A stretch of 64,000 nt of DNA, taken from assembly GCA_003116975.1 (NCBI GenBank), contig BGKB01000045.1, positions 186,001 through 250,000 of the forward strand, in the 5' to 3' direction. The stretch comes from Aurantiochytrium sp. KH105. Taxonomy: Eukaryota; Sar; Bigyra; Thraustochytrida; Thraustochytriidae. Shown here one piece after another: positions 40,829-53,391 of this stretch (its first letter is position 1; every line of letters begins with the position of its first letter). The position numbers were made by a program, and so were the translations under genes. The notes under the pieces are model-generated. The model was not told the DNA's origin. It did not search any database and was given only the letters and a program-made list of their open reading frames with translations.

Positions 40829-42664
40829 ATGGCCGGCGACGGCGACGACAAGGCGGCCTTGCGGGCGACGACGAGGCCCCCAGACGACCGTGACAGGCGA
40901 GCAGCGAGCCACCCGGAAGAGACGGAAAAGTACGAGGCTCTACGCAAGAAGTTCATTTTCGAATCGATGGCGCTCGTGCGCGGCGAGGGCCTCGAAGGCA
41001 TTGGAGGCGAGCTGAAGCAGGCGCCTGCGTACTTTAATGTGACCGAAATTCCCCATGCAGACATCGCAGAGAGTGCAGATGGGAACAGTGCAAGCGACGT
41101 CAAACGGAACCACGTGTGGTTGACACTACGCCGCTCTGGAATGAACACCAAGGATGTCGCCTGGCGGCTTGAAAAGGTGCTTGGCGTCAATCGCAACTCC
41201 GTAGGATACGCAGGGCTGAAAGATCGCAACGCGACATGTACGCAGACCTTTAGTATCGATGACTCTCCTGAACGGAGCTTGGAATCGATCCGGGCGAGGC
41301 TAGAAGCCGACAAGAACACTCCCCGCGTCCAGCTGGTCGGTGAGATCCAACGCGCTTCTCGCAAGCTTCGCAAAGGCCATTTGCGTGGCAATCGTTTTCG
41401 GATCCTCATCACAAATCTCGCCGTGGACGCGGATGAGGCCCTTGATCGCGCCAAATGCATAGCTGAGGATCTTGCCGCAAAGGGCGTTGCAAATTACTTT
41501 GGTGACCAACGTCTTGGCAACAATGCCAGCACTGCACTTGCGGGCTATCGGGAGCTATCCGTCGCGCGTGAGTATATTAAGTCTCTGGACAATGCGCCAG
41601 CGTCAACATCACAAAACGAGACTCCCAAAGCATCCGTAAATGTAGACGCCAATACGGCCAATGATGTTGAGAAGAATGGTGATGCGTGCCATGAAGATTC
41701 CACCACCAACGCATCCACCACCAAAGAGACCGAGGTTGCAAAGGGAGAGGGGTCCAAAGATACCAAGGGCATGGAAGGCGAGAGCGGCAGTTCGAACGAG
41801 ACTGCTTCGAGCTCTCTTGGTGCCGAGGCTAAAAAAGAGGCCAAAGAAGGTGAGAGCGGCCAAACGCAAATCGCTCAAGTTGGTGCCGAGGGCAATGGCA
41901 CGACAGAGGATCATCAAGGGCGCCCCGGAAGCAAGAAGCGAAAAGCGTCACGATCTGGATTTTTACGGTATTGTCGCAAGAACAAGCGGATTCGGACCCG
42001 TGGCACCTTTCAATCAGGCTTCAACATGAATGCCTTCCAAAGCGCAGTCTTCAATTCGATTTTGAGCGAGCGTATTCGTTCCTCGATGTTTACGCAAGAA
42101 GTGGTTGGCGATATTGTGATGAACCAGACCGGGGGTGCAGCTCGTTTGGTAGACTCCGAGGAGACACTTCCGAATGCAAAGGATCGTGCCGAGGGCATAA
42201 CCTTTGCTCTGCCCCTCGTCGGCGATCGTGGAGGGACCTTTTCCAAGGGTCCGGCGCAAGAGCTCGAAAGCCGCATAATCAAAAATGTGTGTGACCTTCC
42301 ATGGGATGCGTTCTGGCTCTCTCATTTGCGTTCTACTTTGCGGCCCGCCCGACTAAGCTTGGAGCAGTTGGACTTTGACGTAAAGAAGGTGTCCTCGGTT
42401 CGGGCTTATCTCGATGAGGAACTTTGCCGCACGAAAAGCACCATGCGCGAAGCCGGACCAGACCAGGGTCGCCAGGATGCGCAAGAGGGCGGTGTTGCTG
42501 GACCTGACGGCAGCGAAGGCAAGGACGGGGAGAATGAGGGCCAAGCTGAACACGATGGGGAGGGTCTTTTGTTCACCTTTAGCTTACCCAAGGGTGCTTA
42601 CGCAACAAGTGTTCTTCGAGAGTTCATGACGATTACAACGTCTGATGAAAAGGTAGAAAAGTGA
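40829..42664 (+). CDS. PUS7: tRNA/RNA pseudouridine synthase, TruD/PUS7 family
   Basis: Isomerises specific uridines to pseudouridine in tRNA and, in yeast and human PUS7, also in mRNA and U2 snRNA. The 611-residue protein has the TruD catalytic loop GYAGLKDRNA (catalytic Asp ~132), the NYFGDQRLG motif, the FQSGFNMNAFQSAVFN block and the conserved end LPKGAYATSVLREFM. A Ser/Thr/Glu-rich insert of about 120 residues (~250-370) interrupts the domain after the ARE-YIKSLD segment, followed by a basic KKRK cluster that may act as a nuclear signal. ATG 40829 is the first in-frame ATG; the extension upstream uses GTG. Intronless. Confidence 0.93.
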   Translation: MAGDGDDKAALRATTRPPDDRDRRAASHPEETEKYEALRKKFIFESMALVRGEGLEGIGGELKQAPAYFNVTEIPHADIAESADGNSASDVKRNHVWLTLRRSGMNTKDVAWRLEKVLGVNRNSVGYAGLKDRNATCTQTFSIDDSPERSLESIRARLEADKNTPRVQLVGEIQRASRKLRKGHLRGNRFRILITNLAVDADEALDRAKCIAEDLAAKGVANYFGDQRLGNNASTALAGYRELSVAREYIKSLDNAPASTSQNETPKASVNVDANTANDVEKNGDACHEDSTTNASTTKETEVAKGEGSKDTKGMEGESGSSNETASSSLGAEAKKEAKEGESGQTQIAQVGAEGNGTTEDHQGRPGSKKRKASRSGFLRYCRKNKRIRTRGTFQSGFNMNAFQSAVFNSILSERIRSSMFTQEVVGDIVMNQTGGAARLVDSEETLPNAKDRAEGITFALPLVGDRGGTFSKGPAQELESRIIKNVCDLPWDAFWLSHLRSTLRPARLSLEQLDFDVKKVSSVRAYLDEELCRTKSTMREAGPDQGRQDAQEGGVAGPDGSEGKDGENEGQAEHDGEGLLFTFSLPKGAYATSVLREFMTITTSDEKVEK

Positions 42665-43140
42665 GGTGTTAAGGAGCTTGCAATTGGTTGAAAACATATT
42701 TGCTTCAGAAAAGGTCATGAAAATTGTCTCTTCAAGTTTGCTTTTTGTTTGTTCGTTTGTTATTTGACAAACAGCAGCGAATTGCCGACGAGCTTCGCGT
42801 CTCGCTTGGGGATCCACCTTCTTTATTATCAGTGACATATCCTCTTTTGACAGCGCACGAGGAGCAAAAATTACAGTCAGCAGTCTGCACTGCCTGACCG
42901 GAGGGGCTGCCTTCCCTCACCTCTTGCCAGGACCCAAGCTTGGCAAGCAAGAATCTCCCATCGACTCCAGATGCGTTTCTTTGGCGGAATGCCCGTTCCA
43001 AAACTTGAGGTAAATTTTCTCGGAAGGCGCAGGAGAGGAGAGAAGAGGAGAGGAGAGGAGAGGCGGGCAGAGAGTCCTCTCTCTTCCTCTTGCGCGTGCG
43101 CTCGCTTGCTCGCTGTGAGGTGACATTCCGCACGGACATC
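42665..43140. other. 3' region of the PUS7-like gene
   Basis: 476 bp after the PUS7-like stop, with short GAGAG purine runs near 43033-43062. No supported gene. Confidence 0.4.
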
Positions 43141-43506
43141 TCACGGCAATAATTGCTTTGATGGCGCTGCTCGCCGATTCTGTGTATAACCAGCACTTTC
43201 GGCAGTGTGCGAGTGCAGCCGCTCACGCAGCCGCTCATATTGTCCATCCATCCCTGCATGTATTTGTTTGCATGCACGCAAAGAAACTTGCTCCTTTTTA
43301 CGATGGAACTCCTGCTCCATCTCAGTTGTAGCAGCTGCAGCAGCCAGCAGCATCATGTCTGTATCGGGCGGAATTTCGCAAAGATCATTTCCAAGGTGAG
43401 CAGCTGGGTTCAATCGCTCTTGCGGTATATGCGCAGCACGCACTTGGAAACACGTGATCAATGTGCAGTATGCCATTGCGAGAGAAGCAAACGCGAAGGA
43501 CTGCAT
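43141..43506 (-). CDS. Possible small secreted protein
   Basis: A 121-residue frame from ATG 43506 with gene-like codon use. The first 24 residues (MQSFAFASLAMAY then CTLITCFQVRA) look like a signal peptide. The rest holds an acidic turn (CEIPPDTD), an Ala run and a helical, charged stretch (EMEQEFHRKKEQV, QYERLRERLH). The start lies 54 nt past the stop of the exchanger gene on the same strand, so it may instead be part of that gene's 3' leader or a spliced gene. No family is recognised. Confidence 0.4.
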   Translation of the reverse strand: MQSFAFASLAMAYCTLITCFQVRAAHIPQERLNPAAHLGNDLCEIPPDTDMMLLAAAAATTEMEQEFHRKKEQVSLRACKQIHAGMDGQYERLRERLHSHTAESAGYTQNRRAAPSKQLLP

Positions 43507-43560
43507 GTTTCCACGCGTCTTCGTCTCACAGCTTGGGTTCTTGAGCGATAATGAGCCAGC

Positions 43561-45870
43561 CTAGCATCCTTGGGACTGGCGATACAAGTCCTGTCCAAGA
43601 AAGACAATATAAAGAATGAACATAGAAATGCCGAGCGTCTTGGTCATTTTCCAGCCATTGACGGCGATCGTGATGATTACAGAGAGAAGCATCGCGATGA
43701 GAATTACCACGGACCAAAGAAGATCTGTACCAACAACCTCAACGGGGGCGTTGGGGTGTATAAGGTCGTAAAAGAGCCATGGAATGGGAAGACCGATGAG
43801 AATGTCAAAAATATTGCTGCCGATCGATGAGGAAACAGCCATATCGCCAAACCCCTGGCGAGCCACAATCACGCTGGTAATGAGATCAGGAATGCTTGTG
43901 CCGGCGGCCAAAAAGGTCGTCCCCATGACTGACGGAGGAACGCCAATGGCGTCGCCCAGCAATACTGCCATAAACACCATGACGTAGGAGTAGGCCGCGA
44001 TCCATGTGATGCTCAGCCCCCAGGTGATTGGGTAGAGGTTCTCCCTACCTTCCCGCCTCACGTCGGGGATCGTGAGCCACAGAGGGATGACGATGGGCGC
44101 GGTGAGGATAAAAAAGGCTCTTCCAGACCACGAACTAGGCCACTCGAGTTCCAGCGGCCCTCCGTCCTCCTCGCAACTGGCCACCTCCTCGAGCACTTCT
44201 TGCCAGAGCATCGATTTTCGGAACCACTTGAGGAAAACCTCTTCTGAGACCTTGCCATTTTCATCCACTTGGAACTCTTCGAGGGCCTTGTCAATGTCTT
44301 CCTCTGTATAGGGCGGCGTGCCGCGATCTTTTTGCATGGATTGAATAACAGCGGCGATCTCTTCGCGATCGAGATGATTGTCTCCCGATGTGTCCATGAT
44401 CTTAAAAAAACGGTGCGCTTCGGCGAGAATTCTGTGCTCGCTCTGCACGTACCAGCTGGTAAAGGTCTCGAGGTCGATGCCGACGGCAGGGTCGACCTTC
44501 AGGTCCTCAAAGACGCGGTTGACTTCTTCTTTGGTAGGTTCCGATCCGGTGAGATCGCGAAGAACCTGCTGCATTTCCTCCAGCTCAATGTGGCCCGAAA
44601 GATTGAGGTCAAGACGATTGAATGTCTCCCGAACATCGCCTCGGACGCCAGAGATGAGATGAAACCTGGCATGATCGAGAACGTTGCCCTCTTTGAGCAT
44701 GAGGTGAAGCAGGCCAGATCGGAACTGGTTGGGCCTGCCAAACGGATTCGAATGGCGACGGGCCTTGTAGACCTCATTTGGGCCATGCACGCGGTGCTCG
44801 CCGTCCGGTGAGGTGGGAAGCGCGCTCTCAGGAATGACTTGCGCAGAGGTGATGGGAGCAGCACCTTTTCGGCAGTTTCGATTGAGAAACCTCTCTGCGA
44901 CGGCCTGAAGACGGTGATTGAACTTCATGATGGTCACATACAAGGCGTACATGCCAAGAAGCAAGCATGCCTCCCACCAGAGGATATACGTCGACGTTGT
45001 GTTTCGGCCTATCTCCTGGTGCTGGTTGGAGTAGACGAGGGCCAGGACCGAAAGCGAGATGGCGTAAAAGGAAGAATCTCGCGCCAGGGGCCACCACGTC
45101 AGCGCGAGGACTTCCTTGGAGAAGAGAGCGCACATGCCAATGACGAAAAGCACGTTGAAGACCGCGGAGCCGACAATGGTACCAAAGCCTACGTTGCTGC
45201 GCGACAAAAAGGTGCCGATGATGGAGGTGAAAAGTTCGGGAGCTGACCCACCCGCGGCCATGAGCGTTGCGCCCGCAACATCGTTGGAGAGCTCGAAGCG
45301 CTCCACCATTACCTCGAGCGCAGGCACAAAAAACTCGTCGCAAACAATCGCCAACCCAGCAAACATGTAGACAAGGATCACCGAGTAAACAATGATGCCC
45401 TCAGCTCTGCAGGGGTCAAAAGGCGGCGAGGGGTACGATTGGTAATCAGTAAAGTCGACAATACAGACGCTCTCATCACTTGTCGCAGAGACATTCTTGG
45501 CCCACTCATTGAAGATGAGCGTGTCTGCGATAGTCTGGTTGATGCGAGTTTCCACGTCAGGGAAGCCGGCATCACAGAAATCACGGATCACAGGCCCCTC
45601 AGCAACATTGGAGAGGAAACGCCTTTCCAGGCTCGCCTGGAATTCCTCTTGGCTGGATCCACCGCTGAAATGGTTTATAGTGGCCACAAGAGCGATAATT
45701 GCAAACGCAGCAAAAGTCAGGCAGCCGCGTGCTTTATAGCGCAAAGCACGTGTCGTCTGGCCTGATAGACGTGGTCTTGCTCTACTTTTTGCGAGGTGTA
45801 AAGACCTGTTCAAGGATAGCCTCGCAGGCCTAGGCTTTGCCTGTCTCATGGGAGTGTGTTGAAGGTCCAT
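43561..45870 (-). CDS. EF-hand Na/Ca(K) exchanger (NCKX/NCL-like)
   Basis: A 769-residue cation/Ca2+ exchanger. The two alpha repeats that form the ion path are clear: GATLMAAGGSAPELFTS (alpha-1) and GTTFLAAGTSIPDLITS with SSSIGSNIFDILIGLP (alpha-2). About five TM helices flank each. The central cytosolic loop carries EF-hands: canonical DLNLSGHIELEE and DTSGDNHLDREE, plus degenerate DLKVDPAVGIDLE and DENGKVSEEV. EF-hands inside the loop are absent from animal NCKX but known in plant NCL proteins, implying Ca2+ sensing by the transporter itself. An N-terminal TM and Cys-containing extracellular part precede alpha-1. ATG 45870 is the first in-frame ATG. Likely plasma or vacuolar membrane; the location is not proven. 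Confidence 0.92.
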   Translation of the reverse strand: MDLQHTPMRQAKPRPARLSLNRSLHLAKSRARPRLSGQTTRALRYKARGCLTFAAFAIIALVATINHFSGGSSQEEFQASLERRFLSNVAEGPVIRDFCDAGFPDVETRINQTIADTLIFNEWAKNVSATSDESVCIVDFTDYQSYPSPPFDPCRAEGIIVYSVILVYMFAGLAIVCDEFFVPALEVMVERFELSNDVAGATLMAAGGSAPELFTSIIGTFLSRSNVGFGTIVGSAVFNVLFVIGMCALFSKEVLALTWWPLARDSSFYAISLSVLALVYSNQHQEIGRNTTSTYILWWEACLLLGMYALYVTIMKFNHRLQAVAERFLNRNCRKGAAPITSAQVIPESALPTSPDGEHRVHGPNEVYKARRHSNPFGRPNQFRSGLLHLMLKEGNVLDHARFHLISGVRGDVRETFNRLDLNLSGHIELEEMQQVLRDLTGSEPTKEEVNRVFEDLKVDPAVGIDLETFTSWYVQSEHRILAEAHRFFKIMDTSGDNHLDREEIAAVIQSMQKDRGTPPYTEEDIDKALEEFQVDENGKVSEEVFLKWFRKSMLWQEVLEEVASCEEDGGPLELEWPSSWSGRAFFILTAPIVIPLWLTIPDVRREGRENLYPITWGLSITWIAAYSYVMVFMAVLLGDAIGVPPSVMGTTFLAAGTSIPDLITSVIVARQGFGDMAVSSSIGSNIFDILIGLPIPWLFYDLIHPNAPVEVVGTDLLWSVVILIAMLLSVIITIAVNGWKMTKTLGISMFILYIVFLGQDLYRQSQGC

Positions 45871-48137
<2,267 letters not shown>

Positions 48138-48674
48138 CTGCACCATGTACTACCCTACCCTGCCCCCCTTCCACCTTTTTCTTTCTTTCTTTCTTTCCTT
48201 TATAATGATATACAACATACATTCGCAAGGCGAGGCAGCGCGGCCCCGGAGAGTGCCAGCCGAGCGAGCGCCGACAGCGGGTTGCGCTGGCCTCAGCGGT
48301 CTTCTCGACAAACTTATTCATGCATGCATGCATGCAAAGATGCATGCAAACGGGATGGTAAAACAGAATATCAAAATATATGTTTGGCGTGCCTGCGCGC
48401 TGCGCGAATGCTTGGAAATGAAAATACTCGAACGCTTTTCTTGTCCTGACTGGCAGGCAAGCTCTCTCGTTCTTTTCACACTTGACTTGACGAAACCAAG
48501 GGAAGCGCCTGATCATCTCTCCCTTTGGCATCAGGCAGCGTCGTCCGAGATCTCCTCCTTCTCGGTACTAAACAGCTCAAGCTCATCTTGTGTTTCGCAT
48601 TGCGTCGCCACCTCACGCCATTATACGATGGCTGAGCCATAAGCTGGTTGAGCGATGAGCTGGCGCAAGTGAAA
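48138..48674. other. Convergent 3' region, H4 and Rab5-like
   Basis: 537 bp with a tttc run at 48177-48200 and an ATGC repeat at 48319-48349. No supported gene. Confidence 0.4.
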
Positions 48675-49947
48675 TCAGCAGGCACAAGCGGTTTCATCAT
48701 TGTCTGCGCCCATGAGATTGATGGCGTCATCCTGTTCTGGCGCCGGAGCTGCTCGCGGAAGCCGCTTTGCCACAGTCGCAAAAAGTTCCGTCACATTGAA
48801 GTTGCTCTTTGCCTACGGGCCCAAAAATTCGTCAGCAAGCTTTTGCGCGCCGTACAAGCGATTTTCACCGCGGGTGGGGAAGCGGCAAGACCGAGAGTAG
48901 TCTAGTCTTGTTTCCCGGGCGCCCAAAAGTGAAAAAAACAAGACATAACGTACCGAGGTCTCCAAAAACAAGAGTCCATTGTCTGTGGCGTACTGTTGAG
49001 CGTCTTCCTCGCTCACGTCGCGCTGCGAGCTCAAGTCTGCCTTGTTACCAGCGAGGGCAATAACCATGTCGGAGCTTCCGCTCTGCTGTAACTCGGCTAC
49101 CCAGGCCTTGGCACGTTCGAACGATTGCTTCGAGGTGATGTCGTACACAACAATGGCCGCCTTGGCACCGCGGTAATACTATTCCACCAAAACAAAAGGA
49201 AAAAAGTAGGGGGGAGGGGGGGGGGGAGAGAGAAAGTTAGCAACGCAATTCCATGCAACGCAAATTCCGACGCAACGCAACGAAAAGCCATTGGAACGTA
49301 AAAAAAAATTGCGCATCAATACGTACCATGGGCGCAAGACTATGGTACCTTTCCTGACCGGCGGTGTCCCAAATCTCAAACTTGATCGTGTTTCCATCGA
49401 CAATCACACTCTGTACGCGCAGAAAAGACGAAATCCACCCATAATGAAAAGTTCGCATCGCGTACGTTATCATCAGTCAGTCAGTCTCGGCTATTGCACG
49501 TCTCCTTCGCTTTTTACAGGCATTGCATCAGGAGAGCCTCGCTCGCCATCTTCGCCAGGTTCTTTCGTCGAGGCGTCCGACTCTCTGTGTCTGCTGACCA
49601 AGGCCGGTCGGTTGCCGCAAGACACGTTTGCGCGCCCGTGAGGCCACGCGCGACGACATGCCGGCGTGTCCCGCGCCGCCTCCCTCGCCGCAGACGGACG
49701 AGCCGCTCGCGCGCGGGCGCGGCTTCGCAGAAGACGCCGCCAGGCTCGTGGCGCACGAGTCGGAGCTGCGGCTCAGCTCAGCCATCTACTTTAATCCAGC
49801 CTAGCGCGGCTCACTCACCTGTGTCAAGAAGGCCGCGCCGATGGTGCTCTCCTGGTACTGCAAGAAGGTGCCTCGCGCGAACTGCAGCGCGATGCTCGAC
49901 TTGCCGACGGCCGTCTCGCCCAACAGCACGAGCTTGAACTGCGACAT
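48675..49947 (-). CDS. RAB5: Rab5-like small GTPase, four exons
   Basis: The exons are 49819-49947, 49327-49410, 48954-49178 and 48675-48812, with introns of 408, 148 and 141 nt. All junctions are phase 0 with GT-AG ends (donors GTGAGT, GTACGT, GTACGT). The 191-residue product has the P-loop GETAVGKSS, the switch I effector region [11 protein letters not shown] typical of Rab5, switch [26 protein letters not shown] and ETSAK. It ends TACAC, a CxC-type geranylgeranylation signal, whereas animal Rab5 ends in CCxx. Rab5 proteins direct early endosome fusion and endocytic transport. It could also be a Rab22/Rab21-like member, but switch I favours Rab5. Confidence 0.93.
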
Positions 49948-50586
49948 GGCGGCAATCAAGGAGATTTCCTTCCTCTCGTCCTCTTTCGGGGTTTGCTTTT
50001 TCTTCTTTTTTTTGATGTGATGGTTTGCTTTCAAAGTTGCTTTGCTTGGCTTGGCTTTTTTTTTTTTCTCTTCTCCTCCTTGTTCCATGCCCTACAAATA
50101 CACTTTTTTTCTTTTTTCTTTTCTTCTTTTTGCTTTTTGCAAACCAGAGCAAAAGACACGAGGCATCACCTTGCATAAGACGCAAACCTTCTCGAGTAGG
50201 CTGAGATGGTGCAGGCCATGTTGAAAGATGAACGAAAAAAGTGAAACACACATCTCATTGAGAAGAAGAAGCCAATATGAAATTTTGTGGTCGTGACAGA
50301 AATTGATGCACTCGAGAAAAGTCCAAATGCGCAGCACATTGGCGCAACGCGCAAGTGCACCCACCGCCTATCGTTGCTGAGGCTACAGGAATTAAAAAGT
50401 CCAGCATCACTATTTGCCCGGAAAAAGAAGAAGAAGAAATACAAAAGAATACAACAAAACACAAGAAACCCTGCTCGGCTTCCTCAATCGTGGCTGGTTT
50501 TGTACTTTGCAGACCTGCCGTCTTGGTTCTCTCAGCTTGCCAGGCTCCTCAATCCTGCCTAGCTCTCATCTTGCTCATTTAGTCAG
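49948..50586. promoter_or_regulatory. 5' region of the Rab5-like gene, 3' region of the channel gene
   Basis: 639 bp with long T/C tracts on the + strand near 50000-50140. No supported gene. Confidence 0.4.
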
Positions 50587-53391
50587 TCAGTCTTGCTTGG
50601 CCTTGTTCTCGTCTGACGGCACGCCATAGCGTTCCGTGACACGAAGTCCACGAAGAAGCTTGCTTTCGTGTGGACGGTAAATGCGGTACTCTTGGTTTAC
50701 AGAAGGCAACCAATAATAGCCATCGCGCCGGACACGGTCCATGTTTCGCGAGTAGCTCTGAGCCACAATAGCTAAGAAGACTCGGTATAGGCAAAAGAAT
50801 CCCACAAAAAAGGTCACGTAGCTGTAGGCTGTGAGCCATGCGCCGGTACTGTTCATGGGTGACAATGTGGTCAGGTCAAAGGTCCCAAGCATCAATGAGA
50901 GAACCGCGTAAATAGACATATCCATCTCGTAAAAGGCAAAGTCGTTTCGACCAAAGACAAAGTGCCCGAAGACCGCAAAGGCCAAAACAACCACAATGAA
51001 AATGAAGGTGAACTGGTTCATCATTGGCAGTGCTGTGCGAGCTGTCTGCGTCAATAGCGAAACCTCCGGGTTCATCCCAAGATAGGTCGTGCCCTTTACT
51101 GCAAACAAGAGCATGCCTGCGGCCATGAGCCCGCGCATCGTTCCCGAGTGGAAAACAATTCCACGAAGATCAACGTAGGGACGATTCGGTTCAAGAGGCC
51201 GTAACTGGTCCACCGCTTCTCGGAATTTCGAGCGAGACGTGGCCCATCCTATAATGCCCGCCATGAGAATGAAAAAGAGAAGAACCTCTACAACCACACG
51301 TGGACGCCGAATGAAGCGCCGTTTTTGCGAGGACATTACAAAGTCCAAAAGTATAAAGCCCAGCAAGATTGCATAGATTCCAAACGCTGTGATGGCCAGA
51401 ATCGACTCCACAGGGAATGATTCACCCCACGCGTCGAGACGAACACACGCAATGTGCGTACGCGGTATGACGCCAAGAGAAGTCGTGAACTGAAAAATGC
51501 CGATAAAGACACCAAAGAGGTCGAGGTTGGGATTGTAAAAATTTGCATTCACCAGCACCGCTCGCGTTTGCGCGTCAATCCAAGCATTCTCCTCCAACAC
51601 GCGAATCTGCTCGTCAAAAGTACCTCTGTCCATATCGAGCTCCAGCATAAAGCCACCCCGGTTGATACGCACGCGGTCGCCAAGCAGCGTGACGGACCCC
51701 AATGCAAGTCCCGGCCAAAGTGCCCGACCACTCGTTGATTCGTTGAAGCGAAATGCGCTCGCCCACGGCGAATTTGCATCTCCCCCCGTCGCCGTGCTTG
51801 CTCCGATGCTGTAGGCGTCCTTCGAATACGTCCCTTCCTTGAGAGCCGGATAACATGTTTCGGGTTTGTCACAATTCGACTTGACACGGATTTGGTGCAA
51901 CAATACTTTGGTTGTCAAAAGATTGTACTGCTGCGTCGCGGGAAGAGCAGAATACGTTGACGCTTCGGTGGACGCATTGAGGGTCAAAAGACTTCTCACC
52001 GGGCCCTCCAAAAAACCATACATGTCTGCTTGCGAGCTTGAAGTGTAAAACGTGTGGAGCGAGTCGGCCCTGCCTTCCTTGCACAAAGCGCAAGGTGGAA
52101 ATGGGGTCCCAACGAGAGCACTCTCCAGGGCCTGCACCATTGGCTGCGCGTCGTATGACCCGATCGCAAAGAAGGAAAGCATTAGCGAAAGTACGAGGAG
52201 CGAGAGGTAGAGAAACAGCTCACAATGGTTCCGCAAGAGTTGCAGGGAGAATTTATACCCACGATGAAAGCCTTGCTCCAGCTCGACACGATGCAAGTCT
52301 GCGACGAGACGACTTGCAGCAAGACTTTCCTTTCTCGTGCGATTCTCCGCGCCACCACTACTTTGCCCAGTGCCTGCATCATCTTTAGGATCGGAGCCGT
52401 CACCGAGAAAGGCAATGTCAGCGACGTTGTTTGAAAATTGGCCTGATGTTGCGAAATTGGTTTCTTTGGTTGTCCGAAGCGTTTCGGGTACCTGCGAGCG
52501 GTCCGCGCCCTTCGCTGTTGTAGCGACTGCCTGCGAGTGCATTTGTGCCGCTTCTTCATTAGCGTCCGCATATTCCCGCGTGGGGCGTAAATACAATTGC
52601 GCGATCTGATTTCGAGGTCCGTCGGAGCGCAAGGCGTCCTGTACGTCGGCTTCAAGGGGCCAAAACTTGCCTGCTGGATCGTAAAGGGCGAAATCGGCGC
52701 TTCGGACATCCCAGTACGCGCATACGTACTCGAGGACTGAATGAAAGGTTACATGATCCGCGAGAGTGACTGTAACCACTGCGAGGTCGGCGTCTTCCCA
52801 TATCACATCGACAGATTCCCGTGCCTTGGTATCGCCCGTATTGTGAGCCGTACCGATTGAGGTGCGCATCATGCTCAATGCTTCGGCAACGCCCACGTCC
52901 GCGTAGCCCCCTCTTTTGCCTTGGGTCACTCTGCGCTGCGACTCGAAAGGGTCCTCCAAGGTATTACTCAAAGCTTGCATGCGAGCTCCAATCTGACTCA
53001 GCTCCCCGACGAGGGATTGCTCGAGAGATGGCCGTGCACCACCTGGCGCACCAGAGCTTCCCAGCGAGGTCTCCCATGGTCGCTTTGCCAGATCGAGCAT
53101 GCGGTCAAGAGTTATATTGTGCAGCGCATTTTTGCCGTCTTCAGACATGGTGTTATTCGAGCTCTTTGATTTGCTCTTTGCGGCTGTCAATCGACTTTCT
53201 AGGCTCTTGAGAGACTGCAACGTATTGATCAGCTCGTCTGACGTTCTGTCCAGATCTTCTTTGCGATTGTCAATCTGCTGTTGAAGCTTGAAGGTTTCGG
53301 CATCCAGATCGTTGCGCTCCTTGAGCAGTCGCGCGCGGTCTGCTGCCAGCCTGCGTGCGACGCTCGACGACAGCGGAGGACCACTTGACAT
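50587..53391 (-). CDS. Polycystin-2-like (TRPP) cation channel
   Basis: A 934-residue channel subunit. The N-terminal ~10-75 is a predicted coiled coil (ARLLKERNDLDAETFKLQQQ region). A disordered cytosolic part follows. Then come TM1 (FLYLSLLVLSLMLSFF, ~390), a large extracellular TOP/polycystin domain with paired Cys (CALC, CDKPETC) and the family motif WIDAQTRAVLVNANFYN, and the remaining TM2-TM6. The pore stretch SLMLGTFD lies before the last TM. Relatives are Ca2+-permeable channels of cilia and of ER or contractile compartments. No EF-hand or C-terminal coiled coil, as in animal PKD2, is seen. ATG 53391; no intron. Confidence 0.88.
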   Translation of the reverse strand: MSSGPPLSSSVARRLAADRARLLKERNDLDAETFKLQQQIDNRKEDLDRTSDELINTLQSLKSLESRLTAAKSKSKSSNNTMSEDGKNALHNITLDRMLDLAKRPWETSLGSSGAPGGARPSLEQSLVGELSQIGARMQALSNTLEDPFESQRRVTQGKRGGYADVGVAEALSMMRTSIGTAHNTGDTKARESVDVIWEDADLAVVTVTLADHVTFHSVLEYVCAYWDVRSADFALYDPAGKFWPLEADVQDALRSDGPRNQIAQLYLRPTREYADANEEAAQMHSQAVATTAKGADRSQVPETLRTTKETNFATSGQFSNNVADIAFLGDGSDPKDDAGTGQSSGGAENRTRKESLAASRLVADLHRVELEQGFHRGYKFSLQLLRNHCELFLYLSLLVLSLMLSFFAIGSYDAQPMVQALESALVGTPFPPCALCKEGRADSLHTFYTSSSQADMYGFLEGPVRSLLTLNASTEASTYSALPATQQYNLLTTKVLLHQIRVKSNCDKPETCYPALKEGTYSKDAYSIGASTATGGDANSPWASAFRFNESTSGRALWPGLALGSVTLLGDRVRINRGGFMLELDMDRGTFDEQIRVLEENAWIDAQTRAVLVNANFYNPNLDLFGVFIGIFQFTTSLGVIPRTHIACVRLDAWGESFPVESILAITAFGIYAILLGFILLDFVMSSQKRRFIRRPRVVVEVLLFFILMAGIIGWATSRSKFREAVDQLRPLEPNRPYVDLRGIVFHSGTMRGLMAAGMLLFAVKGTTYLGMNPEVSLLTQTARTALPMMNQFTFIFIVVVLAFAVFGHFVFGRNDFAFYEMDMSIYAVLSLMLGTFDLTTLSPMNSTGAWLTAYSYVTFFVGFFCLYRVFLAIVAQSYSRNMDRVRRDGYYWLPSVNQEYRIYRPHESKLLRGLRVTERYGVPSDENKAKQD

